From Ehretia macrophylla (taxonomy: Eukaryota; Streptophyta; Magnoliopsida; Boraginales; Ehretiaceae): DNA of 64,000 nt. Of this stretch, positions 11,646-24,431 are shown piece after piece. The stretch covers positions 10,873,001 through 10,937,000 of the forward strand of contig CM075777.1 of the NCBI GenBank assembly GCA_037974665.1, read 5' to 3'. The notes below the pieces were generated by a model, which worked only from the letters and a program-made list of their open reading frames with translations, was not told the DNA's origin and did no database searches. Each line of letters begins with the position of its first letter. Position 1 is the stretch's first letter. The position numbers were made by a program, and so were the translations under genes.

Positions 11646-13800
11646 TGTGATGCCCGAGACTTTCATCATATTCATAAATAACTATTGCCTATCTTTCATG
11701 CATTTCAATGTGTATTTAATTATTTGAATATGTGTTATTTAGTGGTTACTATTCATAGTGAAAATTTATTTGTTTAATTTGTTTCTTCAATCTTTGGCTC
11801 AATCAAGCAGTCGTCAAGGGTTTTCCACCTTTCCTTAGTATCCTCCAAGCCTCTATTAAGCATCTAAGTAAGGGAGTTTACATTTTTTTGTCATTTATAA
11901 GTTATGAAATTTCTAGATTTGTTGATTATAGCTTGTGAATTGCTTAAACATTGTAAAATACCTTTTCTACATGCTACTTAGACCTTGCTTATTTAGTTTG
12001 ATAGCTTTTTTTATGGTTTAATGTAAAGATTCATATGCAGGAGATGATGAATAGTGCCAAAGTTAGGGTTTTGATGGAATTTGCTTGAGAGGTGCATTTG
12101 ATGCTATCTATAGGTACTTTAGATGTTAATGAACATAGTTCAATGATTGAATGCAGTTAGTTTGCTCAAATCTTGATTAAAATGCGAAATTAGCTAAAAT
12201 TCAAAAGGGACTTTTCGTAAAACATTAATTTGGGTTTTATTGAAGGCTAGATTGGGTACTTACTAAGCATGGAAACACTTTTGGTGCTATCGTAGCGTTG
12301 AATTGAGGCCCGTTAGGGTAGTTGTAGTTAAAAATGACTCGAGGCCTTCCCGAGTTTTTGTTTCAAAAGCAGGTTTTTAGGGCTTGAATATGTGTCTTTT
12401 AGTATCCTTAGAGTTGTAGTATAGTTGGGTTGTAGAAATTGCATTTGAGTTTCATACGAGAGTCGAATCCACCTTAGTTGACAAAAGGGAAAAGTAACTA
12501 AATGAAGTTAAATTTTTGTAATTGTCTTCTATTTGATTGTATTGATGCTATTAGAGGTTGGTTAAGCTATCCTAACATTTCGTGAATTATATAGAACATG
12601 TCTCCTTAGATCTCATATGTTAATTTTGCGTTTAATGCTTATATTGTAACTATTTGCGAGGGCATCCTACTTTGTCATTCCCCATATGTGATTATTGTTT
12701 ATATTGTCATTTGAGTGAATTGCATAATGATTGCGCAACCATTTCGGCATGGTAGTATCAGGGAAGCAGGGCGATATCGGGCTTACCAATATACATCGGC
12801 TACCATGGTTGCCCAATCCCTCGCCCGCTTGGTTCGGAGATTGCCAGGGGTGTTGGGACGTAGGATTTTGGGGTATACCCACTAGAGTATTTTGGGTTTA
12901 TGCCGGCACATTGAAGATGTTCGTGGTTCATGGATCGAGGTTCGTGATAGAAAACCAAGACTTGAAGTGTATGAGATTATTGAAATCGTATCCTTTCAAA
13001 ATGTATGGTATTTTATTGTTTAATTGTCTTCTTATTGTTGCTACACTGTTCTAACTGTTGCATTTCATGAACTATTTTTTTTTAAAATGCCTCATTTTAT
13101 TATATCCCCCTCCCTCACTGAGTAACTTTGGTTACTCATTCCTTGTTTTAACATGTTTCAGGAGGTACAGTTAGAGCAGTTGTTGTTGCCTTGAATGTTG
13201 TGTTGTTGTGTTACTTATCTTACTGAGGTTGAAGTGCCTATATGCTGGCCTTGTAAAGAATATGTCAGATGTGATTATGATACGCTTGTATTCTATTCGA
13301 GCCTTTATGATCTTGTATGTATCTGTGTTGTCTTAAGGAATGTATTATTAAAGATTTAGTCTTGTATGATAGTTAGATACCAGTGGGCTTGTAATAACTT
13401 CTAGTGTTTTACTTTACCGCTTAGTATTTTGCATGCTTATATGGTTTGATGAAAGTGGATTGAAGGACTTAAAAGATAAGAAAGTTAAGTAGATAATATT
13501 AGAGTGGTATGATAAGTAAAATTATAAACATAGAACTTCACCAATTAAGGAATGCATGCCTGCATGTTATAGCTTATGGTAGTAGAAGGGCCGGATGGCC
13601 ATAGTAAATTAAATGTTGTTATGATGTCAAGAGATAGGGTTGATTGAGGATGTTGGATTATGGTTTGATGGTTGTACTTACTGCGTGTAAGTTTTGGTTA
13701 GTCCTATAAATGGGGAAAACTCCGTCCATTTTTTCTCACTTTTCATGACATCGGGAATAGGATTAGGGCCTCCAATCTCGCGAGGGATCGGGGTATTACA
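11646..13800 (+). repeat. 5' LTR of the 11646-16912 element (2155 bp)
   Basis: Closely matches the 3' LTR over most of its length but carries a private segment at about 11778-11925 and about 220 bp near 12395-12595 that the 3' LTR lacks. It ends GGGGTATTACA. Contains the shared blocks (ATCGGGCTTACC near 12776, CCTCACTGAGTAAC near 13112 and TGTTTCAGGAGG near 13153). Confidence 0.85.
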
Positions 13801-14841
13801 AGTAGTATCAGATCTTAGCAGCTCACAGCCGGGACAGGGTCCTCAGTATGCTGGGTAGTGAACCTTGAGTGCATGCATGTGGAGTGAGTTTTGAATAAGT
13901 ATGTGCTTGCATGTCAGTTGTAGTTACTTGAGTGAAAATGTGTTTCTCATGTGTTATATTTGCATGAAATAAGAAGATTATGTGATATGTGATTTTGTGT
14001 GCACCTATGTGACCTACTTGCATAATGTGTAAAGACTATATGATAGGTGTCGTTATGTGATTCATTGTGTATCTAAGTGATCTCTTGAGTGTTTATTTAC
14101 CTTGGTTGCTTGTAATAATATGTATTAAATGTTTATCTTGGGTGAAACCCACCGCATACATGCATTACCCTTCGAAATGGGAAGTAAACATTCTCCCCTA
14201 TAAAGAGATGGCTAGTGGTAAATCTCCTATGTGCGGAGACCAACAGAAATGAGAAGCGCTGATCGGATATCTCATATTTGCCACCGAGCCTTTGGAATTA
14301 TTATTGTGTAAACTTCTAGAAGTCATACCTAAAGGGGTTCAACTGGTAGTCTCCTTATTCGGGGCTTCATAAATAGCATTCTCTTTGGTATTTTATTGGG
14401 GATTCATGGCGGAATACTTATTTGGTATTCATAACTTCTGGTTTTCTCTGGAGTTCCTATTTGGAAATTTTATTGGAAGTGTTTCTTCGGTATTTCTACA
14501 AGCATTGCTCGATGGTATTCGTATATGGACTTCTTATTGGTATTTTCACAGCATCTCTAAATGGGATTCCTATGCAGACTTCTAAAGGGTATTTTCTTTG
14601 GAGCCTTTATTTGGCTACCTTTCTGGGATTTCTCACGCTATATTTTCGTGGTACTTTCTTTGGGATTCTTTGTATGGTATTTCTTTTGGTATTCATACGA
14701 AGAGTTCTTGTTAATACTCTTATTGGATTTCTTGGCAGTCCATTTCTTTGGCTTTAGGACCGGTTAAAGCTACTGCAATTGTTAAAGAATATTTTGAGCA
14801 TAAAGAATTGCGATGATGCAATTTGTTGAAGGAGGGAAGAG
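13801..14841 (+). other. Internal region of the LTR element, non-coding with degenerate GGTATT repeats
   Basis: Begins AGTAGTATCAGATCTTAGC, a decayed match to the initiator-Met primer site TGGTATCAGAGC, and ends in the purine tract GGAGGGAAGAG. Between about 14370 and 14755 the sequence is a T-rich run of imperfect units of about 20-40 bp built on GGTATT(T/C) and TTGG(A/G)TTTC. It is open in two frames (14422-14757, 111 codons; 14561-14767), giving Phe/Leu-rich hydrophobic peptides. This looks like a low-complexity effect rather than a protein. No retroviral-type domain seen. Confidence 0.7.
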
Positions 14842-16912
14842 TGTGATGCCCGAGACTTTCATCATATTCATAAATAACTATTGCCTATCTTTCGTGCATT
14901 TCAATATGCATTTAATTACTTGAATCTGTGTTATTTAGTGGTTACTATTCACAATAAAAATTTAACTGTTTAATTTGCCCGAATTCATATTTTTCCTAGG
15001 TCACATGTCTTATAAAATGAATGGGAAAAATGAGATTTTGAGCATTGGACGTCGGGAACGCGCATTATAAAAATGTTTCTTCTATCACATGAATAGTAAA
15101 AACATTAGAAATATAGTTAATTGAATTAGTTAGCTTTTAATTGGAGATTTTAGGCTTAGTTTGACCATCACTTAGAACTTTTGACCCAAAATAACTTATA
15201 TACATAGCTTGTGAATTGCTTGTGAATTTATAAAATTTCTAGATTTGTTGATTATAGCTTGTGAATTGCTTAAATATTGTAAAATACCTTCTCTACCTGC
15301 TACTTAGACCTTGCTTATTTAGTTTGATAGCTTGTTTTATGGTTTAATTTAAAGATTCATATGTAGGAGATGAAGAATAGTGCCAAAGTTAGAGTTTTCA
15401 TAGGTACTTTAGATGTTAATGAATATAGTTCAATGATTGAATGCGGTCAGTTTGCTCGAATCTTGATTAAAATGCGAAATTAGCTAAAATTCAAAAGGGT
15501 TTTTTTGTAAAACGTTAATTTAGGTTTAATTAAAGGCTAGATTGGGTACCTACTAGGCATGGAAGAACTTTTGGTACTATCGTAGCATTGAATTGAGGGG
15601 CAGTTAGGGTCGTTGTAGTTAAAAGTGACTCGAGGCCTTCCCAAGCTTTTGTTTCAAAAGTGGGTTTTTAGGGCTTAAATAGGTGTAGAACATGTCTCAT
15701 TTGATCTCAAATGTTAATTTCGTGTTTAATGCTTATATTGTAACTATTTACGAGGGTGACCTAATTTGTTGTTCTTCATATGTGATTATTGTTTATATTG
15801 TCATTTGAGTGCATTGCATAGTAGTTGCGCAAGCATTTGGGCATGGTAGTATCGGGAAAGCCGGGTGGCATCAAGATTGCCGGTATACCTCGGCTACCAT
15901 GGTTGCCCAGTCCTTCGCCCGCCTAGTTCAGAGATTGCCATGGGGTGTTGGGTCTTAGGATTTTGGGGTATATCCAGAGTATACCTACTGGAGTGTTTTG
16001 GGTTTATGCCGGCACATTAAAGATGTTCGTGGTTCGTGGATCGAGGTTCATGATAGAAGACCAAGACTTGGAATATATGGGATAATTGAAATTGTATTAT
16101 TTAAAATGTGTAGTATTTCATTGTCTAATTGTCTTCTTATTGTCTAGTTGCTACACTGTGCTAACTGTTGCATTGCATGAGCTATTTTTTTTTAAACGCC
16201 TCGTTTTATTGTATCCCCCTCCCTCACTGAGTAACTTTGGTTACTCATTCCTCGTTTTAACATGTTCTAGGAGGTGCAATTAGAGCAGTTGTTGTTGCCT
16301 TGAGTGTTGTGTTGTTGTGTTGCTTATCTTACTGAGGTTGGAGTACCTATATGCTAGCCTTGTAAAGAATATGTCGAAGATGTGATTATGATATGCTTGT
16401 ATTCTATTCGAGCCTTTATGATCTTGTATGTATCTATGTTGTCTTAAGGAATGTATTATTAAAGCTTTAGTCTTGTATGATAGTTAGATACCAATGGGCT
16501 TGTAATATCTTCTACTACTTTACTTTATCGCTTAGTAGTATGCATGCTTGTATGGTTTGATAAAAGTGGATTGAAGGACTTAAAATATAAGAAAAGTTAA
16601 GTAGATAATATTAGAGTGGTATGATAAGTAAAATTATAAACATAGAACTTCACCAATTAATGAATGCATGCCTGTATATTATAGCTTGTGGTAGTAGAAG
16701 GGTCGGATGGTCATAGTGAATTAAATGTTGTTGTGATATCAAGAGATGGGGTTGATTGAGGATGTTGGATTGTGGTTTGGTGGTTGTACTTACTGCGTGC
16801 AGGTTTTGGTTAGTCTTATACATAGGGAAAACTCTGTTCATTTTTTTTCTTTTTTCTTGACCTCGGGAATGGGATCAGGGCCTCCGGTCTCGTGAGGGAT
16901 CAGAGTGTTACA
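14842..16912 (+). repeat. 3' LTR of the 11646-16912 element (2071 bp)
   Basis: Starts TGTGATGCCCGAGAC directly after the purine tract and ends GAGTGTTACA. It has its own segment at about 14970-15235, absent from the 5' LTR, and lacks about 220 bp present there. Contains the same conserved blocks near 15870 and 16218-16275. Confidence 0.85.
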
Positions 16913-16922
16913 AACCCCATCA

Positions 16923-18239
16923 ATCTTCTTTTTCAGACCCTTTTAGGGATGAACAACTGTTTCATAAGCTTATTCCGGCTCGCGTAATTAGCAACTCAAT
17001 TGGCTTCCCCATATCAAAACATGAATACATAGTTGATACCGTCTTCGTCTTGAAGATCTACGTTATGTCTACTTTGATTCGAACAGCTTGCTCCCCCTGC
17101 TCGAACATCTTCTGCATTTTCTGCATTTTCTACATACTTCTCAGCCTTGCCACTGCTGCTTGATGCATCATCAACTATCATTTTGATTTGTTTCCCTCTA
17201 AGTTCTAATTTTCTTTGGCATGTCATACTTATTCATCATAATTTGATAATCCACAAAGAATTTAGCAAAACAGATTGCAAATTCGGATTTAGAATGTTAA
17301 AAAATCTTAGGGGACATTTGGTCAACAGTGAATAGTACCTTGATAAATAGTATCATATAAATAGTAACTTTGCTTAATAGTACCATATGTGTGAACAGTA
17401 ATACTATTCAAATATATCGGGCTCACAGAACTTCTCCTACACACATCACACTAGATTAACAACTCTACTTCATCCAATCAGGCTGCAAGTGTACCAACTC
17501 TTCTATGCACCGCGAAACACCTAATCACCATTTTAGATCTGAATTTTAAAATGGATGACTCACAATCAATGACTGATATCTCACGATTTAACCGTTTGAT
17601 TTCCAAACGACCAACTCCGTTAGACTCCTCGTCGGGCGGCAATCCTGTTGTTGGTCTTGAACCTCCGATAGGGTCAACAATCAATGTTGATCGGAGTTAC
17701 AAAAATCATGACTTCTTTCTTAAATCTCGGCCAATTCTGACATCCTCTAGTAGCAAGACAAGTATGGTTGGAGTCCTCTCATGACAAGGATTCTAATGAT
17801 CTACTCCAATCTAGATTTTATTTCTTTCTTTCTTCGGTGACAATCCGGGCAATAGTGGCCGATATGGTTGGCATAAATTTATTCCTCTCATTGCATCGAG
17901 TCCATTGGTACCCTTTTTGTGTAGTTTCGTGCTCAAATGAAGAAGGTATGACATCATCTTCATTTTTTTTGTTTCAAAGGCACTATTCTATGAATAGTAA
18001 CAACGGTCACAAATTCCGATCAATACTATTATTCAGTACCTCTGCATATGTTTTAGCTTCTCTGTTTGATAAGACATTTTTTTTTGAAAAATTAACAAGA
18101 ATAACAACAACGGCATATCGCAAAAGATTGTTCTTACTTTGTGGATTCACCTTTCTTGATAACGGGATCATAATCTCTGCCACAAAACCATTTCCCGTCA
18201 ACAGCCTATTTATGTACGATACCCGACTCTAATACCACT
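16923..18239 (-). repeat. Array internal segment c (1317 bp)
   Basis: Same layout as segment b. The primer site is mutated here (GACTCTAATACCACT on the plus strand). Carries a 68-codon minus-strand frame at 17478-17684 that recurs in other units (PPDEESNGVGRLEIKRLNRE). GAATAGTA words at 17325-17410. Confidence 0.78.
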
Positions 18240-18866
18240 TGTTAGGAATTTTAGAATAAATCCCTAGACTCGGATCGTGTACATAAATAAGCAACACACA
18301 ATATTTAACGTGGTTCACCAAAATTTGGCTATGTCCACAAAATAACTTTACTATTACTCAATATTCATGACTTTTTGTACGGATTACGTCTAAACCCTTC
18401 TCAAATGGCTTTATGTACAAAAAAACCCCAAAATCCTCAATAATTTGAATATTCTGTCAGCCTCTTTATAGAGTTACCTTACAACTCTTACTTGGCTGTG
18501 GTTGGATCGAACCTACTTGTTCGATCCCAGATAGATTAATCGACGATACTGATTCCCGGGTCTACCTATCCCTGTATATGAATTACTACTCTAATTCATA
18601 TATTATATTTTGAATTTCTCTCACTTATTCAAAAAACCCACTAGGCATGCCATACCGAATTGATCTTTATTTCTGAGATGATACATTATCCCCCCCCAAC
18701 CCCTCAATTTATAATGCTAAGGAAGGGTTTGAGTTGCATGCACAAGCACCGAAAGCAAAATACTTTCGGTGCCCCTTTTCTGTTTCTCAACAAATGAGGC
18801 ACCACCTCATTTTTTCAACAAAAGAAGCAACACCTCTTTTTGACCAAAAGGGGATGAACCTCATCA
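18240..18866 (-). repeat. Array LTR copy d (627 bp)
   Basis: Starts TGTTAGGAATTTTAG and ends CCTCATCA, followed by ATCTCCCCCTTC, the best-preserved complement of the purine tract. Confidence 0.8.
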
Positions 18867-20125
18867 ATCTCCCCCTTCAGAACCTTTTGGGGATGAACAA
18901 CTGCTTCATAAGCTTATCTCGGCTCGCTTAATTAACAACTCAATTGGCTCCCCCATATCATAACTTGAATACATAGTTGATACCGTATTCGTCTTGAAGA
19001 TCTACGGTCTGTCTCCGTTGATTCGAACAGCTTGCTCCCCTTGCTCAAACATCTTTCACTTTTTTTGCATCCTTCTTAGTCTGGCCACCGTTGCTTGATG
19101 CATCATCAACCATCATTTAGATTTATCTCCCTCCAAGTTCTAATTTTCTTTCATGGGTCATACTTTTTCATCATAATTTAATTATCCATAAAGAATTTAG
19201 AAAAACATATAGCAAATTCGAATTCAGGACGTCAAAAAATATTATGGGACACTTGGCCAACAGTGAATAGTATCGTATGTATGAATAGTACCCTGATGAA
19301 TAGTATCATATGGATAGTAAATTTGATGAATAGTACTATATGGGTGAACTGTAATACTGCCCTGCCAAGCACTTAATCACCACATTAGATCTGAATTTTA
19401 AATTAGATGGCTCACATTCAATGCATGATATCTCATGATCTAATCGTCTGATTTCCAAACGGCCAACTCCGTTAGGCTCTTTGTCAGGCGGCGAACCCGC
19501 TATTGCTCTTGAACCTTTGATCGGGTCAACGGTCAATGTTGATTGGAGTTATAACAACCGTGACTTCTTTCTCACATCTCTGCCAATTTTGACATCCTCT
19601 GGTAGCATGACAGGTATGGTTGGACTCCTTTCATGACAATGATTCTAATGATCTACTCCAATATGGATTTGGAGCACTGAAAGCGGCAAAATTGAGAAAT
19701 CACATCTAGACTTTTTTTTTCTTCGGCGACAATTCGGCCAACAGTGACTGACGTGGTTGGCATAAATTTGTTCCTCTCGTCTTAACGAGTCTATTGGTAC
19801 CTTTTGTGTGTAGTTTCGTGCTCAAACGAAGAAGGTATGACATTATCTTCATTCTTTGTTTCTAAGGCACTATTCTCAGAATAGTAACTCAGTTACTACT
19901 ATGGTCAATAGTATTTTTTAGTACTTTCGTAACTGTTCTGGCTTCTCTATTTGATACAACATTTTTTTTGGAAAATTAACAAGGATAACAACAAATGGCA
20001 TACTGCAACAGCTTGTTCTTACTTTATTGATTCACCTTTCTTGATAACAGGATCATAATCTCTGCCATAAATCCATTTCCCATCAAGACACCTATTTATG
20101 CGCGGTACCCAGCTCTGATACCACT
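18867..20125 (-). repeat. Array internal segment d (1259 bp)
   Basis: Carries the best-preserved primer site of the array: TGGTATCAGAGC on the minus strand at 20113-20124, an exact match to the plant initiator-Met-tRNA complement. Minus-strand frame 19336-19536 repeats the PPDK-SNGVGRLEI motif seen in segments c and e. Confidence 0.8.
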
Positions 20126-23085
20126 TGTTGGGAATTTTAGAGTAAATCTCCAAACCTAGATCGTGCACAAAAATAAGCGACATACAATATTTAACGTGGT
20201 TCACCAAAGTTTGGCTACATCCACAGAGTAATTTTACTAGTACTCAATATTCATGTCTTTTTGTAGGGATAAAGTTTAAACCCTCCTCACATGGCTTTAT
20301 GTACAAGAAAGTCCCAAAACCTTCAATACATGAATATTCTCTCACTCACTCCCTAGAGTACATTGAATATTGTGTTACCCTCTTTATAGAGTTACCTCAC
20401 AACTCTCACTTGGTTGTGGTTGGACCAAACCTACTCGTTTGATCCCAGATAGATTAATCAGATATACTGATTCCTGGGTCTACCTATTGCCGTATATGAA
20501 TTACTACCCTAATTCATATACTATATTTTGAATATCTCTCACTAATTCAAAAAACCCATTAGGCCTGCTATACCTAATTGATCTCTATTTCTGAGATGAT
20601 TTTTTATCCCCCTAACCTCTCAATTTATAATGTTGAGGAGGGGTTGGTGTAAGGCTCGACACGAGACCTCATGTGCATTTAGATCAATTAATGCATGATT
20701 ACATTTTTTTAAGTGTATTTACCTTGTTTTATGTGCATTTGGATCGTTTTACGTGTATTCGTCTCGTTATACTTGCATTTAAGTGCCTTTATGTACAATT
20801 GAGTGTTATAGATATCGTAGGTGTTAATTAAATTCCATCACACTACACTAGCTAACTAAAATGATTAAACTAGAACTACATGGCAAACTAGAAATAATTA
20901 ATTAGTTAGGAGGGCTCTTTAATCCTTTTGCCAACTACAATAATATCATACCTAACTAAAACACACAAAACACCACACAATACACACACACAAATGAATC
21001 ATACACTACACATATTCTCATACACAACTGAGAAGGAAAGGAGGGAGAAGAAGGAGAAAGAAGAAGAAGAGGAGAATAAGGAAAAATAAGCAATTTCAAG
21101 CCATTCCAAGCATTTCTCTTGCATTTTCTAGCTTTCTTCAAGGTTGTTCTTGCTTCATTTGCTTTTAAACTCAAGATCAAAGGTGTGGGATTCTTTCAAA
21201 AGATTTTCCTAAGCTCATTCGAGATTATTTGATATATGTATGGTATTCTTCTTGCTTATGTTGTATATATTGGAGTTTGAGGAAGGATTTGGACCTTACT
21301 ATGCATTGTTGAGTTAGGGTTTTGTTTAACTAGCTTTGGATGGTCTTGAGGAGTTGTATAACTAGCTAAATGATGGTCTTACTTGAGTTAGAGATTGTTT
21401 AGCTTATGTGCAAAGATTGAAACTAAGAACTTGGCAATTTTAGGGCTTAAATGGTACCTTTGGTGTTTTTGAAGCATTGGTGAATATGGAAGTGTTCCTT
21501 GTTATTGTTTGATTCATGTGTGTTGTATCTATATCCTTGAGCTTTAAAATGTTGTCTAGCAAACCTCTTTGGGTGTATAAGTGCTTGGTTAAGATTGAAA
21601 TAAAGACAACAAATTGAAGAGCAAAATTATAAAAGCTTCTCGTGTTGAATTTACCCAGGCCGGTTGAGAAGCTGGGCGAGTAACTCGCCCGCTTACTCAA
21701 CCGACATTGTGCCACCATTCTCTGGAAATGTCGGTTGAGTAAAACCGGTTGAGTGACTCAATCAGCCACTCGACTGACATTCCCTATTTTAACTAATGTG
21801 GTTGCTTCCTATCATGAGTTTTATGTAGTTGCTTGTTGCTTCGTTCTTGGTTATTGGTTGGTGGCATAACATTAACTTGTGGATGTGCAATAACTACTAC
21901 ACATAACACTTCTAAGTGCACTTCATATCAATGTTTATATGTCATGTCTCAAGGTTTATATACAAGATGCTTACATGAATAATCATTATGCCATTGACAA
22001 TTACTTTTGTGACCGAAGCAACCTAATTTGTTGCTCTCCTAGTCCCTCTCTCGCTTGATGTCTTTCCTTGGAGAGTTGGGTTGTTATATATATATATATA
22101 TCAAGGTTTCCATCTTTTAAAGTCCTGGTAGTGTTCGACGGCCACCGAGCAGCATCAGGCTTACTAGTCAGAACCTCGACTACTATGGTCCTATTTTTTT
22201 AGGGTAATATCCAGAACCCTCGGTTGTTGGCGGAGTTGGCGTGTTTTCTTTGAGGACTTGATCCTCGGTTGTAGTATGGGGTTATTGTTACATGATTCAA
22301 GGCAAAAGCCGTCATCATCAGCAATCAAAGTTACTCAAGTATATCCTTTTTCAATGTGTACCTCTTGTTCTCGTTTCTTATTGAACATTCAAGTTACAGG
22401 TTACTTATTCCTATGTGCATTTATATGTACATAATATGTTTTATCAAATAGTTTACAAAATGATAAAATATTTGCGAAAACCTATCCCATTTCCTCCCTC
22501 ATTGAGCTAGTTGTAACTCACCCTTTTCCTTACCATTTCAGGAGATGTTGAGCCAGAGCTAGCCCTTCAATATGCTGGAGATACTCCTTGGTGTGATATT
22601 GAGGATTTCTATCTTATGTGATCTCTACTTGTTGAAGTAATTGATGATCTATTGATGTACTAAACTTATTCTTTTGGACAATTAATGTAACTAAATACTC
22701 TATTCTTTTGAGACCTAGGAACCTGAATGTTGGTTAGTGGTTATGTATGAACAGGTGGTTCGAGGTCTTGTAAATATGTAACAGGCTATGGTTACCCTCT
22801 AAGACCGATGATCTTGGCAGACTTTTGAACTTTTATAGTTTATAAAATGGATGCTCAAGATGTTAAGTTGTTAATTCAGGTTTTAAGCATTACGACATCA
22901 TCTTCCAACCTTAGCCTTTACAGGTGTCCGGGTCGAGGCATGACAGTTGGAGTTGGCTGCACTTGTACCGAAAGAAAAATGTTTTTGGTGCCCTTTTTTT
23001 GTTTTTCAACAAATAAGGCACCACTTCATTTTTTTAACAAAAAAGGCGTTGCCTCTTTTTGACCATAAAGGGATGAAGCCCATCA
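20126..23085 (-). repeat. Array LTR copy e, split by a solo LTR
   Basis: LTR sequence at 20126-20647 and 22951-23085 (657 bp without the insertion). It is interrupted in the GGGGTTGGAGTTGGC word that is intact in sister copies. Confidence 0.82.
20648..22945 (+). mobile_element. Solo LTR, long Ty3/gypsy-type (2298 bp), inserted in array LTR e
   Basis: Starts TGTAAGGCTCGACACGAG and ends GGGTCGAGGCATGACA, whose complement TGTCATGCCTCGACCC is an imperfect inverted match to the start. It is flanked by a perfect 5-bp duplication, GTTGG (20643-20647 and 22946-22950). No internal region or second LTR, so a solo LTR. Shares the AGCATCAGGCTTACTA block (near 22150) and CCTCATTGAG...CATTTCAGGAG (22495-22543) with the other long LTRs. 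Contains a small (TA)n at 22087-22102. Confidence 0.88.
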
Positions 23086-24431
23086 ATCTTCCCCTTCAGA
23101 CCCTTTTGGGGACGAACAACTATTTGATCAGCTTATCCTGGCTCACTTAATTAACAACTCAATTGGTTTCCCCATATCAGAACTTGAATACGTAGTTGAT
23201 ACCAACTTTGTCTTGAAGATCTACGGTCTGTCTCCTTTGAACTGAATAACTTATTCCCCCTACTCGAACATCTTTTGCATTTTTTGCATCCTCCTTAGCC
23301 TGGCCACCACTGCTTGATTCATCATCAACCATCATTTAGATTTATCTCCTTCCAAGTTCTAATTTTTTTTCATGGGTTATACTTTTTCATCATAATTTGA
23401 TAATCCACAAAGAATTTAGCAAAACGGATTGCAAATTCGGATTTAGGGGACACTTGGTCAACAGCGAATAGTAACGTACGTATGAATAGTACCCTGATAA
23501 ATAGTGTTGTATGAATAGTAACTTTGGTGAATAGTATTGTATGTGTGAACAGTAATACTATTCAAACATACTGAGCTCACAATACTCTTCCTGCACATGT
23601 CACACTAGATTAACACCTATACTTCATCCAATCAAGCTGCAAGTGCACCAACACTTCTATGCACCACAAAACACCTAATCACTACCTTAGATCTGAATTT
23701 TAAAATGGATAGCTCATATTCAATGATTGATATCTCACGATCTAACCGTCCGATTTCCAAACGGCTAATGCCATTAGACTTCTCGTCGGGCGGCGAACCT
23801 ATTGTTGGTCTTGAACCTCTGATTAGGTCAACGGTCATTGTCGATCGGAACTACAATGACCGTGACTTCTTTCTCTGATCTTGGCCAATTTTGACATCCT
23901 CTGGTAGCGTGACAAGTATGGTTGGACTCCTTTTATGACAAGGATTCTAATGATCTACTCTACTATGGATTTGGAGCACCGAAAGTAGCCAAATCGAGAA
24001 ATTATATCTCGAATTTCTTTCTTTCTTCGACGATGATCTGGCTAACGGTGACTGGCGTATTTGGCATCAATTTGTTATTCCAGTCACAACGAGTCCATCG
24101 GTACCTTTTGTGGTTTGTTTCGTGCTCAAATGAAGAAGATATGACATCATCTTCATTCTTTGTTTCTAAGGCACTATTCTATAAATAGTAACTTCGGTTA
24201 CTATTCCGGTCAATAGTATTTTTCTGCACCTCCGTAACTTTTCTGGCTTCTTTGTTTGATATGACATTTTTTTTTGGAAAATTAACAAGAATAACAAAAA
24301 AGGGCATATTGCAACAAATTGTTCTTATTTTGTTGATTCACCTTTCTTGATAATGGGATCATAATCTCTGCCACAAATCCATTTCCCATCAACACGCCTA
24401 TTTATGTGCGGTACCCGACTTTGATATCACT
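23086..24431 (-). repeat. Array internal segment e (1346 bp)
   Basis: Same layout as other internal segments, with a primer site complement GACTTTGATATCACT before 24432. Minus-strand frame 23632-23838 (68 codons) repeats the PPDEKSNGISRLEIGRLDRE motif. GAATAGTA words at 23465-23560. Confidence 0.78.

Larger units (their letters stand above)
11646..16912 (+). mobile_element. Non-autonomous Ty3/gypsy-type element with two long LTRs and short internal region
   Basis: A 5267-bp unit with direct terminal repeats, each starting TGTGATGCCCGAGACTTTCA and ending in TTACA. It is flanked by the perfect 5-bp duplication AACCC (11641-11645 and 16913-16917), which marks a single insertion event. The internal region is only 1041 bp and has no gag or pol domain, so mobilisation would need proteins from a relative (LARD/TR-GAG-like architecture). 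A primer-site-like AGTAGTATCAGATC follows the 5' LTR, and a purine tract (GGAGGGAAGAG) precedes the 3' LTR. Confidence 0.88.
10993..16922 (-). repeat. Array LTR copy c, split by a 5.3-kb LTR element
   Basis: LTR sequence runs 10993-11645 and resumes at 16918-16922 (last five bases CATCA). The inserted element and its AACCC duplication lie between. Uninterrupted length would be 658 bp. Confidence 0.82.
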
